Source of the DNA: Aquibacillus albus
Lineage (GTDB): Bacteria > Bacillota > Bacilli > Bacillales > Amphibacillaceae
Direction of reading: 5' to 3'
Assembly (NCBI RefSeq): GCF_016908325.1
Contig: NZ_JAFBDR010000001.1
Coordinates: 306,527 to 370,526, forward strand
DNA: 64,000 nucleotides
A program made the position numbers and the translations under genes. The notes under the pieces are model-generated. The model was not told the DNA's origin and ran no database searches. It saw only the letters and a program-made list of their open reading frames with translations. Of the stretch, positions 19,544-28,819 are shown piece after piece; the stretch's first letter is position 1; every line of letters begins with the position of its first letter.

Positions 19544-20599
19544 TTATTTTTGTATTGTTAAGCGTTTTGCTCCTAAGTATCTTTGTGTCCAGTAAGAATC
19601 ACTCATTTCACTTATTTCAACACCTCTTGATTCCCCTGCGTGGATGAACTTTCCATCTCCAAGATACACTCCCATATGAGAAGGTCCTGGCTTATACGTT
19701 TGATAAAATACAAAATCGCCAACTGACAGGTTATTTACAGGTTTTGTAATATTCCAGATTTCAGAAACCGTTCTAGGCAATTGAATTCCAAGCTTTTTAA
19801 ATATATATTTAATATAACCACTGCAATCAAAGCCATTAGGAGTCGTTCCACCCCATATATACGGAGTTCCTATATGTTGTTTTGCAACTGTTATAAGTTC
19901 TGAAACAGCATAGTTTGCCTCTTCAGGAACTTTTTGTACCTTTTTAGAGATTGTTTTCTTTTCTTGCGTTTGTGTTGTTTGTTTTGGTGTTGATTTTGAT
20001 TCCTGACTGGTCGAATCTGTGGTAGATTCTGCTGTGAAAACTTTATTTACAATTTTTTCGTTAATTTCTTCTTCCACTTCAAGTCCTTCGTCTCGTTGAA
20101 AGTTTTTTAAGGCTTGATCTGTTATTGGACCATATATTCCGTCAACTTCCGCTTTGTAGTAGCCGAAATAATATAAAGCTTCTTGTAACTTAGCAATATC
20201 TTCGCCTTTATCTCCAGGATGATAGGTTTCTTTAATTGAAGTTAAAGGCTGCAAATACTTTTCTTTTTCTACCCGTTTAATAACGCTAAGCGTTTCAATA
20301 TCTGCTTGACCTGTAACTGTTAAGTCATGTTCGTATTGGAATTTCTTTAATGCATATTCGGTAAGAACACCATATTCTCCATCGATTTCCTTATCATAGT
20401 AGGACAGTTGATTTAATTTATGTTGAAGAACTCGCACAGCATCACTATGCTCACCATATTCAAGTTCTTTTGCTTGAGCTAATACCTCGTTTTGTAACAT
20501 AGGGTATGCATCCACATAATAGGAAAAAGGCTGGCTTATAACAAACCCATAAGCCATGGAATGTTTCATTATTTGTTGAACACTTCCCTGTGTAAGCAT
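19544..20599 (-). CDS. NlpC/P60 peptidoglycan endopeptidase with two PG-binding domains
   Basis: 351 aa. Two peptidoglycan-binding_1 repeats (about residues 45-100 and 120-180, each with a VDGIYGPITDQALKNFQ-like motif), a Lys/Thr-rich linker, then an NlpC/P60 domain with catalytic Cys in FDCSGYIKYIF and His in GPSHMGVYLG and DGKFIHAGE. It should cleave the D-Glu-DAP stem-peptide bond. The N-terminus is not a clear signal peptide, so export is uncertain. Confidence 0.85.
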   Translation of the reverse strand: MLTQGSVQQIMKHSMAYGFVISQPFSYYVDAYPMLQNEVLAQAKELEYGEHSDAVRVLQHKLNQLSYYDKEIDGEYGVLTEYALKKFQYEHDLTVTGQADIETLSVIKRVEKEKYLQPLTSIKETYHPGDKGEDIAKLQEALYYFGYYKAEVDGIYGPITDQALKNFQRDEGLEVEEEINEKIVNKVFTAESTTDSTSQESKSTPKQTTQTQEKKTISKKVQKVPEEANYAVSELITVAKQHIGTPYIWGGTTPNGFDCSGYIKYIFKKLGIQLPRTVSEIWNITKPVNNLSVGDFVFYQTYKPGPSHMGVYLGDGKFIHAGESRGVEISEMSDSYWTQRYLGAKRLTIQK

Positions 20600-20748
20600 A
20601 AAAAAATCCCCTTTCCTTTAGTATCTTCTTAACAAGGTGTATGTTCAAAAAAACAGAATATGATGGAATAATATAAACGAAACATAATTGTAATATGTTA
20701 CAATAAAAGTACCTATTTTATATCTACAAATGAAAAAGTAATTATCTT

Positions 20749-21519
20749 ATGTTTTTCGGCTACATGATGAAGCATTGGTATAAAAACTTGAAAGTATCGA
20801 TAATCATTTTGTTGTTTTCATTTCTTCCTTTCGTTGATATAACGAAACCCTTCAGTGGAGTAATGCTACAGAAAGCAATCGGTAATGACAAAGGTTTTTC
20901 AGTACAATCACTCTCGAATTATGATTTATTACACAATTTAGTTGTTATTCCCGAGAACATTGAGAATACGTTGTCCTTAACAGTTATGTTAAATCGAATT
21001 AATCGAATCGATAGATCTGTTTTACAATTGCTTGTGAACCAAGGAGTTAAAATTAGATTATTTGAAGGAAGCCTGACAGATGAACCATTACTTTTTCATT
21101 TAAGAGGCGAAAAACCCCGCGGCTGGGAGAAAGATATTACGTGGGATGATGTACCAGGTGCAGGCGGTAATTGGTTAATTTCAGCAAAAATTGGTGCGAG
21201 CATGCCTGGTAGTGGTCATGGTTCTATAAACCTAGAATTGCATGAAATTGGACACACGGTTTATCGTCTTTTATTGACAAACGAAAGATTTGCTGAAAAG
21301 ATAGAGTTTATTTGGAAAGAAGAAGTTCACGAAATGTTTCCTGAAAAGGATTACTTTATACAATATCCATCTGAATATTTTTCAGAGATGTTTGCTTACT
21401 ATTATTATAGTAAACGATCTAATTATGAGATGAGAAACAAAGCACCGTTAACATATGCCTTTTTTGAAAGATTTCAGCAATTAAATGGAAACGAAATTGA
21501 ACCAAATTATTTTTATTAA
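20749..21519 (+). CDS. anthrax lethal factor-related metalloendopeptidase
   Basis: 256 aa with an N-terminal hydrophobic segment (about residues 13-28) that could be a signal or anchor. The zinc motif HEIGH (LELHEIGHTVYR) and a downstream Glu-rich QYPSEYFSEMFAYYY match the lethal-factor-type fold (Pfam ATLF/YpjP-like). The family in Bacillaceae is mostly uncharacterised and not a proven toxin. The start is uncertain: no clear ribosome binding site precedes ATG 20749 or 20764. Confidence 0.7.
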   Translation: MFFGYMMKHWYKNLKVSIIILLFSFLPFVDITKPFSGVMLQKAIGNDKGFSVQSLSNYDLLHNLVVIPENIENTLSLTVMLNRINRIDRSVLQLLVNQGVKIRLFEGSLTDEPLLFHLRGEKPRGWEKDITWDDVPGAGGNWLISAKIGASMPGSGHGSINLELHEIGHTVYRLLLTNERFAEKIEFIWKEEVHEMFPEKDYFIQYPSEYFSEMFAYYYYSKRSNYEMRNKAPLTYAFFERFQQLNGNEIEPNYFY

Positions 21520-21556
21520 GCAGTAATATTGTTTGTACGGAAGGGAAGTATTTTGG

Positions 21557-22516
21557 ATGACTACAGGTGAACAAGCCTATTTAGAACTTTGTAAGATGAT
21601 ATTAAATGATGGAGAAAAAAAAGATGATCGAACTAACACTGGTACGTTATCGATTTTTGGCCATCAAATGCGCTTTCCTCTAGGGGATGGTTTTCCATTA
21701 CTAACAACAAAACGAGTTCCATTTCGACTCATTGCCAGTGAATTATTATGGTTTATCAAAGGTGATACTAATATTCGCTATCTACTTGAACACAATAATA
21801 ATATTTGGAATGAATGGGCTTTTAAAAAGTGGGTAGAAAGCGAAGACTATAAAGGACCAGATATGCATGATTTTGGCTTAAGGAGTCAAAAAGATCCTGA
21901 TTTTAATGAAATTTATAAGCAACAAATGGAAATATTTAAGTCAAAGATTTTAAATGATGCTGCATTTGCTGAAAGATTTGGAGATCTTGGCTCTGTCTAT
22001 GGTAAACAGTGGAGATCATGGGAAACCTCTAAAGGAGATACGATTGATCAATTAAAGACTGTTATTGAAGCAATTAAAAATAACCCGGATTCTAGACGCC
22101 ATATTGTGACCGCATGGAATCCAGAAGATGTTCCTTCAAATATGGCTCTTCCTCCATGTCATACAATGTTTCAATTTTTTGTTGCTAATGGCAAGCTATC
22201 TTGTCAGTTATATCAGCGTAGTGGTGATGTATTTTTAGGTGTACCTTTCAATATAGCAAGTTACGCCTTATTAACACATTTAATTGCACACGAATGTGGT
22301 TTACAAGTAGGTGATTTTGTGCATACGCTTGGAGATGCACATATCTATTTGAACCATTTAGAGCAAATTCGTACACAGTTAAGCAGAGAAGCTAAGCCAT
22401 TGCCTAATTTAAAGTTAAATGAGGAAAAAACCTCTATTTTCGATTTTGAAATGGAGGATATTACGATTAGTGACTATAATCCTCATCCACCTTTAAAAGC
22501 GCCTGTTGCCGTTTAG
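21557..22516 (+). CDS. thyA: thymidylate synthase ThyA
   Basis: Makes dTMP from dUMP with methylene-tetrahydrofolate. About 319 aa from ATG 21557; the larger form with an insertion near residues 85-135 ([12 protein letters not shown]). Catalytic Cys is in [10 protein letters not shown] and the substrate motif [17 protein letters not shown] is intact. Shine-Dalgarno GAAGGGAAG lies upstream. The gene is followed by dfrA, the folate partner. Confidence 0.95.
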   Translation: MTTGEQAYLELCKMILNDGEKKDDRTNTGTLSIFGHQMRFPLGDGFPLLTTKRVPFRLIASELLWFIKGDTNIRYLLEHNNNIWNEWAFKKWVESEDYKGPDMHDFGLRSQKDPDFNEIYKQQMEIFKSKILNDAAFAERFGDLGSVYGKQWRSWETSKGDTIDQLKTVIEAIKNNPDSRRHIVTAWNPEDVPSNMALPPCHTMFQFFVANGKLSCQLYQRSGDVFLGVPFNIASYALLTHLIAHECGLQVGDFVHTLGDAHIYLNHLEQIRTQLSREAKPLPNLKLNEEKTSIFDFEMEDITISDYNPHPPLKAPVAV

Positions 22517-22541
22517 TTGTGTGGTTAAAGGAGGAAATATT

Positions 22542-23030
22542 ATGATTTCATTGCTTGTTGCTATGGATCGAAATCGAGTAATTGGATATAAAAATGATCT
22601 ACCTTGGAGATTACCAAAAGATTTAAAGTTTTTTAAAGAGCTTACTACAAACAATGTGATTATTATGGGAAGGAAAACATTCGATTCGATAAAACGTCCT
22701 TTGCCAAATCGAAAAAATGTTATTGTTACAAGGGACCCTTCTTATTCTCAAGAAAACTGTACAGTAATTCACTCGTTAGAAACAGTACTTGAATGGAATA
22801 GACAACACCCAACTGTAGAATATTTTATTATTGGTGGAGGGGAAATATTTAAACAAGCACTTGCTGTAGCTGACCGTATGTATGTGACGTATATAGATGA
22901 AGACTTCCCAGGTGATACGTATTTTCCAACCTACGATGAAAGCGAATGGATAGAAACAAACCGAGTAAAAGGAATAAAGGACGAAAAAAATCCATACGAT
23001 TATTATTTTATTCAATACGATCGAAAATAA
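22542..23030 (+). CDS. dfrA: dihydrofolate reductase
   Basis: 162-aa NADPH-dependent enzyme regenerating tetrahydrofolate after ThyA. Typical segments: VAMDRNRVIGYKNDLPWRLP, IIMGRKTFDSI and FIIGGGEIF. ATG 22542 follows AAAGGAGGAAATATT, so the longer frame from 22506 inside the thyA end is not the start. Cotranscribed with thyA. Confidence 0.95.
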   Translation: MISLLVAMDRNRVIGYKNDLPWRLPKDLKFFKELTTNNVIIMGRKTFDSIKRPLPNRKNVIVTRDPSYSQENCTVIHSLETVLEWNRQHPTVEYFIIGGGEIFKQALAVADRMYVTYIDEDFPGDTYFPTYDESEWIETNRVKGIKDEKNPYDYYFIQYDRK

Positions 23031-23144
23031 TTTATTTTTTCATGCGTTTTTTAAAAGATAGACAGGGATTTTAAATATCTGTATAATGTAGGGAAATTGC
23101 AATAAAAAGCGTATGTAATTACTTTTAAAGTTTGAGGTGAAGAA

Positions 23145-23318
23145 ATGCTTTCAACAATTGGAATACCAGGTTTAATATTAATTTTAATTATTGCGCTTAT
23201 CGTTTTCGGACCAAAAAAATTGCCTGAAATAGGAAAGGCAACTGGACAAACCTTACGTGAATTTAAACATTCAGCTCGTGAAATTTCTGAAGAAGAGGAA
23301 ACAAATAAGTCAAAATAA
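23145..23318 (+). CDS. tatA: Tat translocase subunit TatA (first copy)
   Basis: 57 aa. One N-terminal membrane helix ([24 protein letters not shown]), the [10 protein letters not shown] hinge and an amphipathic helix with a charged tail are standard for TatA. ATG 23145 follows GAGGTGAAGAA. It lies about 40 bp before a second tatA copy. Confidence 0.92.
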   Translation: MLSTIGIPGLILILIIALIVFGPKKLPEIGKATGQTLREFKHSAREISEEEETNKSK

Positions 23319-23358
23319 TGTTGTTTTATATAGGGTTGTTTAAAAGGAGTGATTAAAA

Positions 23359-23544
23359 ATGTTAAGTAATATAGGATTTCCTGGTTTGATTTTAATTTTA
23401 ATTATTGCTCTTATTATCTTTGGCCCATCAAAGCTTCCTGAAATAGGAAAGGCTGTTGGAAGCTCATTAAAAGAGTTTAAAAAGGCTACAAGGGATATTG
23501 TATCGGATGATGAATCGAACAAAATAGATGACAATAAAAAGTAA
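23359..23544 (+). CDS. tatA: Tat translocase subunit TatA (second copy)
   Basis: 61 aa, same architecture as the preceding copy, with [14 protein letters not shown] and an acidic C-terminus. The two are nearly identical over the membrane helix and differ in the tail, consistent with a tandem duplication. AAAAGGAGTG precedes the ATG. Confidence 0.92.
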   Translation: MLSNIGFPGLILILIIALIIFGPSKLPEIGKAVGSSLKEFKKATRDIVSDDESNKIDDNKK

Positions 23545-23580
23545 GAAGGTGTAAGGGACGTACCTTACATCTTCTTTTCT
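23543..23580 (+). terminator. hairpin between tatA and tatC
   Basis: AGAAGGTGTAAGG and CCTTACATCTTCT followed by TTTC. It would end or reduce transcription between tatA and tatC. Confidence 0.65.
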
Positions 23581-23613
23581 GCGTACTCGTTTTTGAAAGG
23601 AGGGAGGATGACG

Positions 23614-24369
23614 ATGTCCAATGGGGACCAGTTTACTGAGCAAAACGAGATGAATTATTTAGATCATTTTTCTGAATTAAGAAAACGATTAATTTGGACA
23701 GCTATTGTGTTTTTGATTTTCTTTGTGACTGGTTTTATGTTTGTAAAAGATATTTATGCTTTTTTTGTAAAGGATTTAGAGTTCACATTAAACGTGATAA
23801 GTCCTGGAGAAATCTTATGGATCTATTTTACAATGGCATTTGTCGTTGGAAGTATCGGTACACTTCCATTTCTTTGTATACAAATTTGGTTGTTTGTTAG
23901 TCCTGGTTTAACCAAATCTGAACGTAAAGTTTCCTTGTTTTACATACCACCTATTTTTGTTTTATTTGTTGCTGGGCTCACTTTTGGTTACTATGTTTTT
24001 GTTGGCCTTATTTTACCTTTTTTACTTTCTTTAAATGATGGTATGTTTAACGAAATGTTTACGGTAGATAAGTATTTTCGTTTTTTACTACGTGTTACTT
24101 TGCCATTTGCTGTTCTATTTGAAATACCGATTATCACTATGTTTTTGACTAGTTTAGGGATACTTACGCCTACTTTTTTAAGAAAAAGCAGGAAGTATGC
24201 TTATTTCATTTTAATTATTATTGGAACGATGATATCACCTCCAGATTTTGTTTTGCAGTTAGTTGTTGCCATCCCTCTCATTATTCTTTATGAAATTAGT
24301 GTTGTATTATCTGGTATTGTGTTCCGAAAGAAACAGGAAAAGCATGATAATTTTATGAATGAATCGTAA
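23614..24369 (+). CDS. tatC: Tat translocase subunit TatC
   Basis: Six-helix membrane receptor for twin-arginine signal peptides. The N-terminal LDHFSELRKRLIW motif and the sequence FEIPIITMFLTSLGI are hallmarks. 251 aa from ATG 23614, best spaced from AAAGGAGGG; ATG 23608 is also possible. It follows two tatA copies, giving a complete TatAC system. Confidence 0.94.
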   Translation: MSNGDQFTEQNEMNYLDHFSELRKRLIWTAIVFLIFFVTGFMFVKDIYAFFVKDLEFTLNVISPGEILWIYFTMAFVVGSIGTLPFLCIQIWLFVSPGLTKSERKVSLFYIPPIFVLFVAGLTFGYYVFVGLILPFLLSLNDGMFNEMFTVDKYFRFLLRVTLPFAVLFEIPIITMFLTSLGILTPTFLRKSRKYAYFILIIIGTMISPPDFVLQLVVAIPLIILYEISVVLSGIVFRKKQEKHDNFMNES

Positions 24370-24419
24370 ATATAAAAGTTATTGATGAACACAAAGTAAT
24401 TAGATAGTGAGGTGAAACG

Positions 24420-24635
24420 ATGCGTTCATTCTATCATTATATGATGAGATATCGTGGTTTAAAGCAACCTACCGACGAAAGTCGTTTAGCAGATTGGATG
24501 TTTGAAGATCATGATTTCCCTAAGCATTCTGCCTCTTATGATGAAATTAGCAGATATTTAGAATGGAATGTTCCGTTTGTAGAAGCAGTGCAAGTTTTTG
24601 ACAAACTATGGGATGACTATCTAGTAAATAGTTAG
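24420..24635 (+). CDS. yozE: YozE family SAM-like protein
   Basis: 71 aa, matching the UPF0346/YozE_SAM_like family: SFYHYMMRYRG start and HDFPKHSASYDEISRYLE. Function unknown, cytoplasmic, helical. GAGGTGAAACG precedes the ATG and a terminator follows at once. Confidence 0.85.
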   Translation: MRSFYHYMMRYRGLKQPTDESRLADWMFEDHDFPKHSASYDEISRYLEWNVPFVEAVQVFDKLWDDYLVNS

Positions 24636-24640
24636 TATAA

Positions 24641-24682
24641 ATGAAGAGGCTGCCCCTTCGCTTTTGGGACAGTCTCTTGTTT
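24641..24682 (+). terminator. terminator after yozE
   Basis: AAGAGGCTGCCCC / GGGACAGTCTCTT hairpin with TTCGCTTTT loop, followed by GTTTC. Confidence 0.7.
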
Positions 24683-25006
24683 CTAAAGATTTATGATTTC
24701 TGATAGTAAAACAGTTACTTTTTGGGAAGATTCTGGATTCTTAATTACTAATTGACGGTTTTTAGAATCAATCGATTGTATAAAGCCATGACAGATATGA
24801 TAGTTATCGTCTCGGTAATAAGTGATAGTTATAGCTGCATTACTTGTTATTGCATGATTAAGTCTTTGGTTCATTTCTTCTAACTGATGCTCATCTAGTA
24901 CTGGCTTGTGTGTTTTTTGATCCTCTGACCACAATTGTCTTAACATTTCTACATGCTCTGGCAGCATTAATGAAGTCCACTTAATAGTCCCTCTATCATT
25001 GACCAT
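24683..25006 (-). CDS. YolD-like protein
   Basis: 107-aa member of the YolD-like family (DRGTIKWTSLMLPEHVEML and the YYRDDNYHICHGFIQSID region). In Bacillus yolD usually partners a Y-family polymerase (uvrX) in SOS operons; here no polymerase gene adjoins. Two LexA boxes lie 30-70 bp upstream, which fits SOS control. Confidence 0.82.
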   Translation of the reverse strand: MVNDRGTIKWTSLMLPEHVEMLRQLWSEDQKTHKPVLDEHQLEEMNQRLNHAITSNAAITITYYRDDNYHICHGFIQSIDSKNRQLVIKNPESSQKVTVLLSEIINL

Positions 25007-25034
25007 TTGATATCACCCCTGTCACAATTATAAT

Positions 25035-25048
25035 CGAACACTCGTTCT
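25035..25048 (-). promoter_or_regulatory. LexA (DinR) box 1
   Basis: CGAAC-ACTC-GTTCT matches the Bacillus SOS core GAAC-N4-GTTC. It lies just upstream of the yolD-like gene. Confidence 0.7.
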
Positions 25049-25062
25049 TTTTCAACAGAACA

Positions 25063-25076
25063 GGAACGAGTGTTCT
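25063..25076 (-). promoter_or_regulatory. LexA (DinR) box 2
   Basis: GGAAC-GAGT-GTTCT, a second GAAC-N4-GTTC site 28 bp from box 1. The two boxes are also inverted repeats of each other. Confidence 0.65.
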
Positions 25077-25294
25077 TGTTTTAAGATAATAATGCCAAAT
25101 GGAAATGAACATTTGATTCCTTATAAATATTGCCAATAATTACTCCTTAAAAAAATAATTCGTTACATGTTATAGTTAAATAAGGCTAATTCTTGTTCCC
25201 TTTGTTAATTGAGGATAAGGGGACAATTTTCATTCCAATTTATTCATAAAAAGTACAAAAACCAAATGTCCAAATTTTTAGGGGAGGACTAAAT

Positions 25295-25678
25295 ATGAAG
25301 ATCATTACAGCATCGACTCCAGAGCAACAGACTTATGTTAAAGAATTAATACAGAAATTATATGAAACCATTTTTCCTTATTTTTTTTCACAAGCTTACA
25401 TAAAAAAGTTAAAAGAATTTAATTTAATGGAAATACCTAACTTAAAGGACCTTAGCTTAATAGAAATAATGGAGGTAACAGCTGCTATTCAAACCATTTC
25501 TTCTATATTGGAGGAGCTAGCTAAATCCAATAAACAAATGGATGAGTATAAGAATGCTTTTCGTAAAAATGCTGCTATTTTATCCAAATATCATATTGAT
25601 TTTCCATTTGAATTAGTAGATTTTCAAACGGATTCGGATAATCAAACTTCTCATAGCCATGATTCATTATATATGTAA
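25295..25678 (+). CDS. YhcU-like protein (DUF5365)
   Basis: 127 aa, mostly helical with a His/Asp-rich end (SHSHDSLYM). TPEQQTYVKELIQKLYETIFPYFF resembles the YhcU/DUF5365 family from memory; function unknown. AGGGGAGGAC precedes the ATG. It stands alone. Confidence 0.6.
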   Translation: MKIITASTPEQQTYVKELIQKLYETIFPYFFSQAYIKKLKEFNLMEIPNLKDLSLIEIMEVTAAIQTISSILEELAKSNKQMDEYKNAFRKNAAILSKYHIDFPFELVDFQTDSDNQTSHSHDSLYM

Positions 25679-25748
25679 AAATTTATTTCTAAAGTAAGGT
25701 GCTGACGCGTAAGATATATTATAGAAAAGGACATTTGGAGGGTTGTTT

Positions 25749-25997
25749 ATGTCGATGCCTCTAATTATTGAGTGGAGACTTGTAACCCATGGTAAGGAAA
25801 AGCGATTAAAAAATCAAAAAAATATGTTTGAAATTAGGTTTAATCAATACAAATTTTTTCCAATTAATCAACGAATTGAAATAAGCAGACATGACGATTC
25901 TGCCCCAATCGGATGTGGGAAAATTGTCGAGTTAATTTGGAATGATAAGGAGACTATCTGCAAATATCAACTTGTTTCTTTGTATAATGTCAATTAA
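25749..25997 (+). CDS. DUF2584-like protein
   Basis: 82 aa from ATG 25749, 6 bases after GGAGGG. The sequence pattern MPLIIEWRLVTHGKEKR ... YQLVSLYNVN matches my memory of the DUF2584 family, a small beta-rich Bacillaceae protein of unknown function. Confidence 0.62.
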   Translation: MSMPLIIEWRLVTHGKEKRLKNQKNMFEIRFNQYKFFPINQRIEISRHDDSAPIGCGKIVELIWNDKETICKYQLVSLYNVN

Positions 25998-26185
25998 CGA
26001 CAAATCAAGCACTTGGGTAAATCGGATTAAGTAAATTTATGCGCTTGCCCAGGAAATAAGAAGGATTATTAATTTTCATAACATTGCCATAAGTAATCAA
26101 GTTCATAGCACTTGTTTCAGCTGTGTTGTTCGGGATTGTGTTAAGTGTTAATTATTACAGCAGATATTATTGCAGATCAATTTTT
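25998..26185. other. gene-free spacer with possible remnant
   Basis: No open gene. A short hydrophobic stretch reads IALVSAVLFGIVLS on the plus strand (about 26095-26140) before frames break; it could be the remains of a small membrane protein gene. Confidence 0.3.
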
Positions 26186-26218
26186 AAAAAAGCAGGCTTG
26201 CATTAGCCTGCTTTTTTA
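26185..26218 (+). terminator. terminator
   Basis: AAAAAAGCAGGCT / AGCCTGCTTTTTT hairpin, strong in both directions. Confidence 0.75.
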
Positions 26219-26301
26219 TTGCGGGCATTATAAACGCCTACACCGAATTAATATCAATACGTACACTAAAGTGACAGAAAAATGAGAAAAGAGGGATACG
26301 T

Positions 26302-26823
26302 ATGTTTTTTCCGCCTGGTAATAATTTTAATCAACAAATACCAAATATGAATCAATCGCCTTTTTTTGGATTTGGTCCACAAATGCCTGGTCCCCAACAG
26401 TTTACACAGCCAGGAACTGGTGGTATTCAAGGGATAATTCAACGTTTATTCAATTCTGGTGGAGCACAAGGGTTGAACAGCGGTGCAGGTATCGCAGATA
26501 AATTAGGGAATGTACAACAGGCATTAAAGTTAGCTCAGTCTGCAACTCCGATCATTCGTCAATATGGACCAATGGTTAAAAACTTACCAACCATGATTCG
26601 AATGCTAAAAGCGTTCAATGAAACGGAGGATGAAGAAACCACTGAAGAAGATGAAGACATGCAAGAGGAAGAATTTTCAAAAAAAGACATAGATGAATCA
26701 AGTCATAATAAAATAGAGATTAAAGAGGAAAATATAAATAAAATGGAAACATTATCCGAAATAAAACAAAAAGTCAAATCGAGTAAGTCATCAGGTGAAT
26801 CTACACCAAAGCTATTTATCTAA
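26302..26823 (+). CDS. YqfQ/VrrA-like protein
   Basis: 173 aa. N-terminal Pro/Gly/Gln/Phe-rich low-complexity region (residues 1-50), a central conserved part with RQYGPMVKNLPTMIRMLKAF typical of YqfQ/VrrA, then a strongly acidic and Lys-rich tail. The family is linked to spores in Bacillus but function is unknown. AGAGGGATACGT precedes the ATG. Confidence 0.65.
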   Translation: MFFPPGNNFNQQIPNMNQSPFFGFGPQMPGPQQFTQPGTGGIQGIIQRLFNSGGAQGLNSGAGIADKLGNVQQALKLAQSATPIIRQYGPMVKNLPTMIRMLKAFNETEDEETTEEDEDMQEEEFSKKDIDESSHNKIEIKEENINKMETLSEIKQKVKSSKSSGESTPKLFI

Positions 26824-26960
26824 TTATTAAAGTTTTATGGAAATACATCTAATAGTAAATGTACTGACTTCTTTTTATCGCGTTCGTAATGCTTGATTTT
26901 CTGACCTTTATCGTAAAAAATGAGACAAAGAATTATTTAAATATAGGAGGAGATATTGCA

Positions 26961-27932
26961 GTGACTGAAAAAATCGAATTAGCAACTTTTGCTGGCGGCT
27001 GTTTCTGGTGTATGGTTGAACCATTTGATCAAAGGCCTGGAATAAAACAAGTTATTTCAGGTTACACAGGTGGTGAAACAGAAAACCCTACTTATGAAGA
27101 AGTATGCTCGAATACGACTGGACATGTGGAAGCTATACAGATTACGTATGACCCCACGATTTTCCCATACGAAAAATTACTTGATATTTTTTGGAAACAA
27201 ATTGACCCAACAGACCCAGGCGGTCAATTTAATGATAGAGGAGAATCTTATCAGACTGTTATTTTCTATCATAATGAACAACAAAAGGTTCTAGCAGAAG
27301 AATCTAAGCGTAAATTAGAAGAGAGTGGAAAATTCAATAAACCAATTGCTACGCAAATATTACCGGCCAAGACATTTTACAGAGCTGAGGAAAAACATCA
27401 AGACTATTATAAAAAGCAATCGTTTCATTATCGTTTATATAAAAAGGGTTCTGGAAGAGAAGATTTTATAAAGAATCATTGGTCTAAAAAATATGATAAA
27501 AGTGAGTTAAAACAAAAACTAACCCCAATACAATACCAAGTAACACAAGAGAATGGTACGGAGCGACCATTTCAAAATGAGTATTGGGATCATAATGAAG
27601 ACGGTATTTATGTTGACATTATTAGTGGAGAACCATTATTTTCGTCACTTGATAAATATGATGCAGGCTGCGGGTGGCCAAGCTTTACTAAACCAATCGA
27701 CAGGCATCATCTAAAAGAGAATATGGATACATCTCATGGGATGAGACGAATTGAAATTAGAAGTAATGAATCAGATTCTCATTTGGGACATGTTTTTGAT
27801 GATGGACCTGTGGATCGAGGTGGTCAACGTTACTGCATGAATTCAGCTGCTATGCGCTTCATCCCTAAGCATAAGATGGAAGCTGAAGGATATGGATATT
27901 TAGCGTATTTGTTTGATGAAGACAAATCATAG
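26961..27932 (+). CDS. msrAB: bifunctional methionine sulfoxide reductase MsrA-MsrB
   Basis: 323-aa fusion repairing both Met-S-oxide and Met-R-oxide. The MsrA domain (about 1-160) has the catalytic GGCFWC; the MsrB domain (about 185-315) has GCGWPSF and the catalytic RYCMNSAAM. The start is GTG 26961, after GGAGGAG; an upstream ATG at 26889 lacks a site. In B. subtilis msrA and msrB are separate adjacent genes. Confidence 0.92.
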   Translation: MTEKIELATFAGGCFWCMVEPFDQRPGIKQVISGYTGGETENPTYEEVCSNTTGHVEAIQITYDPTIFPYEKLLDIFWKQIDPTDPGGQFNDRGESYQTVIFYHNEQQKVLAEESKRKLEESGKFNKPIATQILPAKTFYRAEEKHQDYYKKQSFHYRLYKKGSGREDFIKNHWSKKYDKSELKQKLTPIQYQVTQENGTERPFQNEYWDHNEDGIYVDIISGEPLFSSLDKYDAGCGWPSFTKPIDRHHLKENMDTSHGMRRIEIRSNESDSHLGHVFDDGPVDRGGQRYCMNSAAMRFIPKHKMEAEGYGYLAYLFDEDKS

Positions 27933-27939
27933 GAATAAT

Positions 27940-27975
27940 GAACCCCTTGCCAAACAAATTGGGCAGGGGGTTTTC
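27940..27975 (+). terminator. terminator after msrAB
   Basis: AACCCCTTGCC / GGGCAGGGGGTTTT hairpin with a T-run. Confidence 0.8.
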
Positions 27976-28033
27976 ATTAAAATCAATTTAATGAAGTGAT
28001 ATTTTAAATTGAACAATAAAGCGAGGTTGTTTC

Positions 28034-28792
28034 ATGGATTCTGGTGTTCTGATTGAATATGGGTGGACATTATTAGTATTAATTGGCCTTGAAGGATTAT
28101 TAGCTGCTGATAATGCATTAGTAATGGCTTTAATTGTAAAACATTTACCAGAAAGCAAACGAAAGAAAGCATTATTGTACGGCTTAGGCGGAGCCTTCAT
28201 TTTCCGCTTTAGTTCACTGTTTTTTATTTCTCATCTAATTGATATTTGGCAACTACAAGCCTTAGGTGCAATCTATTTATTTTTTATATCCATTAATAAC
28301 CTATTAAAAATTATCTTTAAAAAGCATGCAAGTACAAATGTTACAGAATCTCAGCCTAATAGAAGACTAGGTTTTTGGCCAACTGTCTTTAAGGTAGAAT
28401 TAGCAGATATTGCCTTTGCAGTAGATTCGATTTTGGCGGCAGTAGCGTTATCTACCACCCTAGAGAGTACTGCATTGCCAGACATTGGTGGAATGGATGG
28501 AGGTCAATTTCTAGTAGTATTGTCTGGCGGTATGATTGGACTCATTCTTATTCGAATAGCTGCTTCCTATATCGTTGGACTTCTGCAACGGAGACCCGGA
28601 CTTGAAACGGCTGCATACATAATTGTCGGTTGGGTCGCCGTTAAATTAGGAATCCATACATTGGCTCATCCTCAGCTTAACATTATTGATCAACATTTTC
28701 CTGATTCATCTTTATGGAATACTATATTCTGGTCTGTTATGATTTTAGTAGCTATGATCGGTTGGTCATGGAAACCGAAAAATTATTTTTGA
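28034..28792 (+). CDS. TerC family membrane protein
   Basis: 252 aa, about seven membrane helices. The motifs EGLLAADNALVMALIV and ELADIAFAVDSI place the paired acidic residues typical of TerC/YkoY proteins, which in Bacillus act as Mn2+ exporters (family knowledge). GCGAGGTTG precedes the ATG. Confidence 0.85.
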   Translation: MDSGVLIEYGWTLLVLIGLEGLLAADNALVMALIVKHLPESKRKKALLYGLGGAFIFRFSSLFFISHLIDIWQLQALGAIYLFFISINNLLKIIFKKHASTNVTESQPNRRLGFWPTVFKVELADIAFAVDSILAAVALSTTLESTALPDIGGMDGGQFLVVLSGGMIGLILIRIAASYIVGLLQRRPGLETAAYIIVGWVAVKLGIHTLAHPQLNIIDQHFPDSSLWNTIFWSVMILVAMIGWSWKPKNYF

Positions 28793-28819
28793 TTAATAAT
28801 GAGAGAAGGATTTTCTTAA

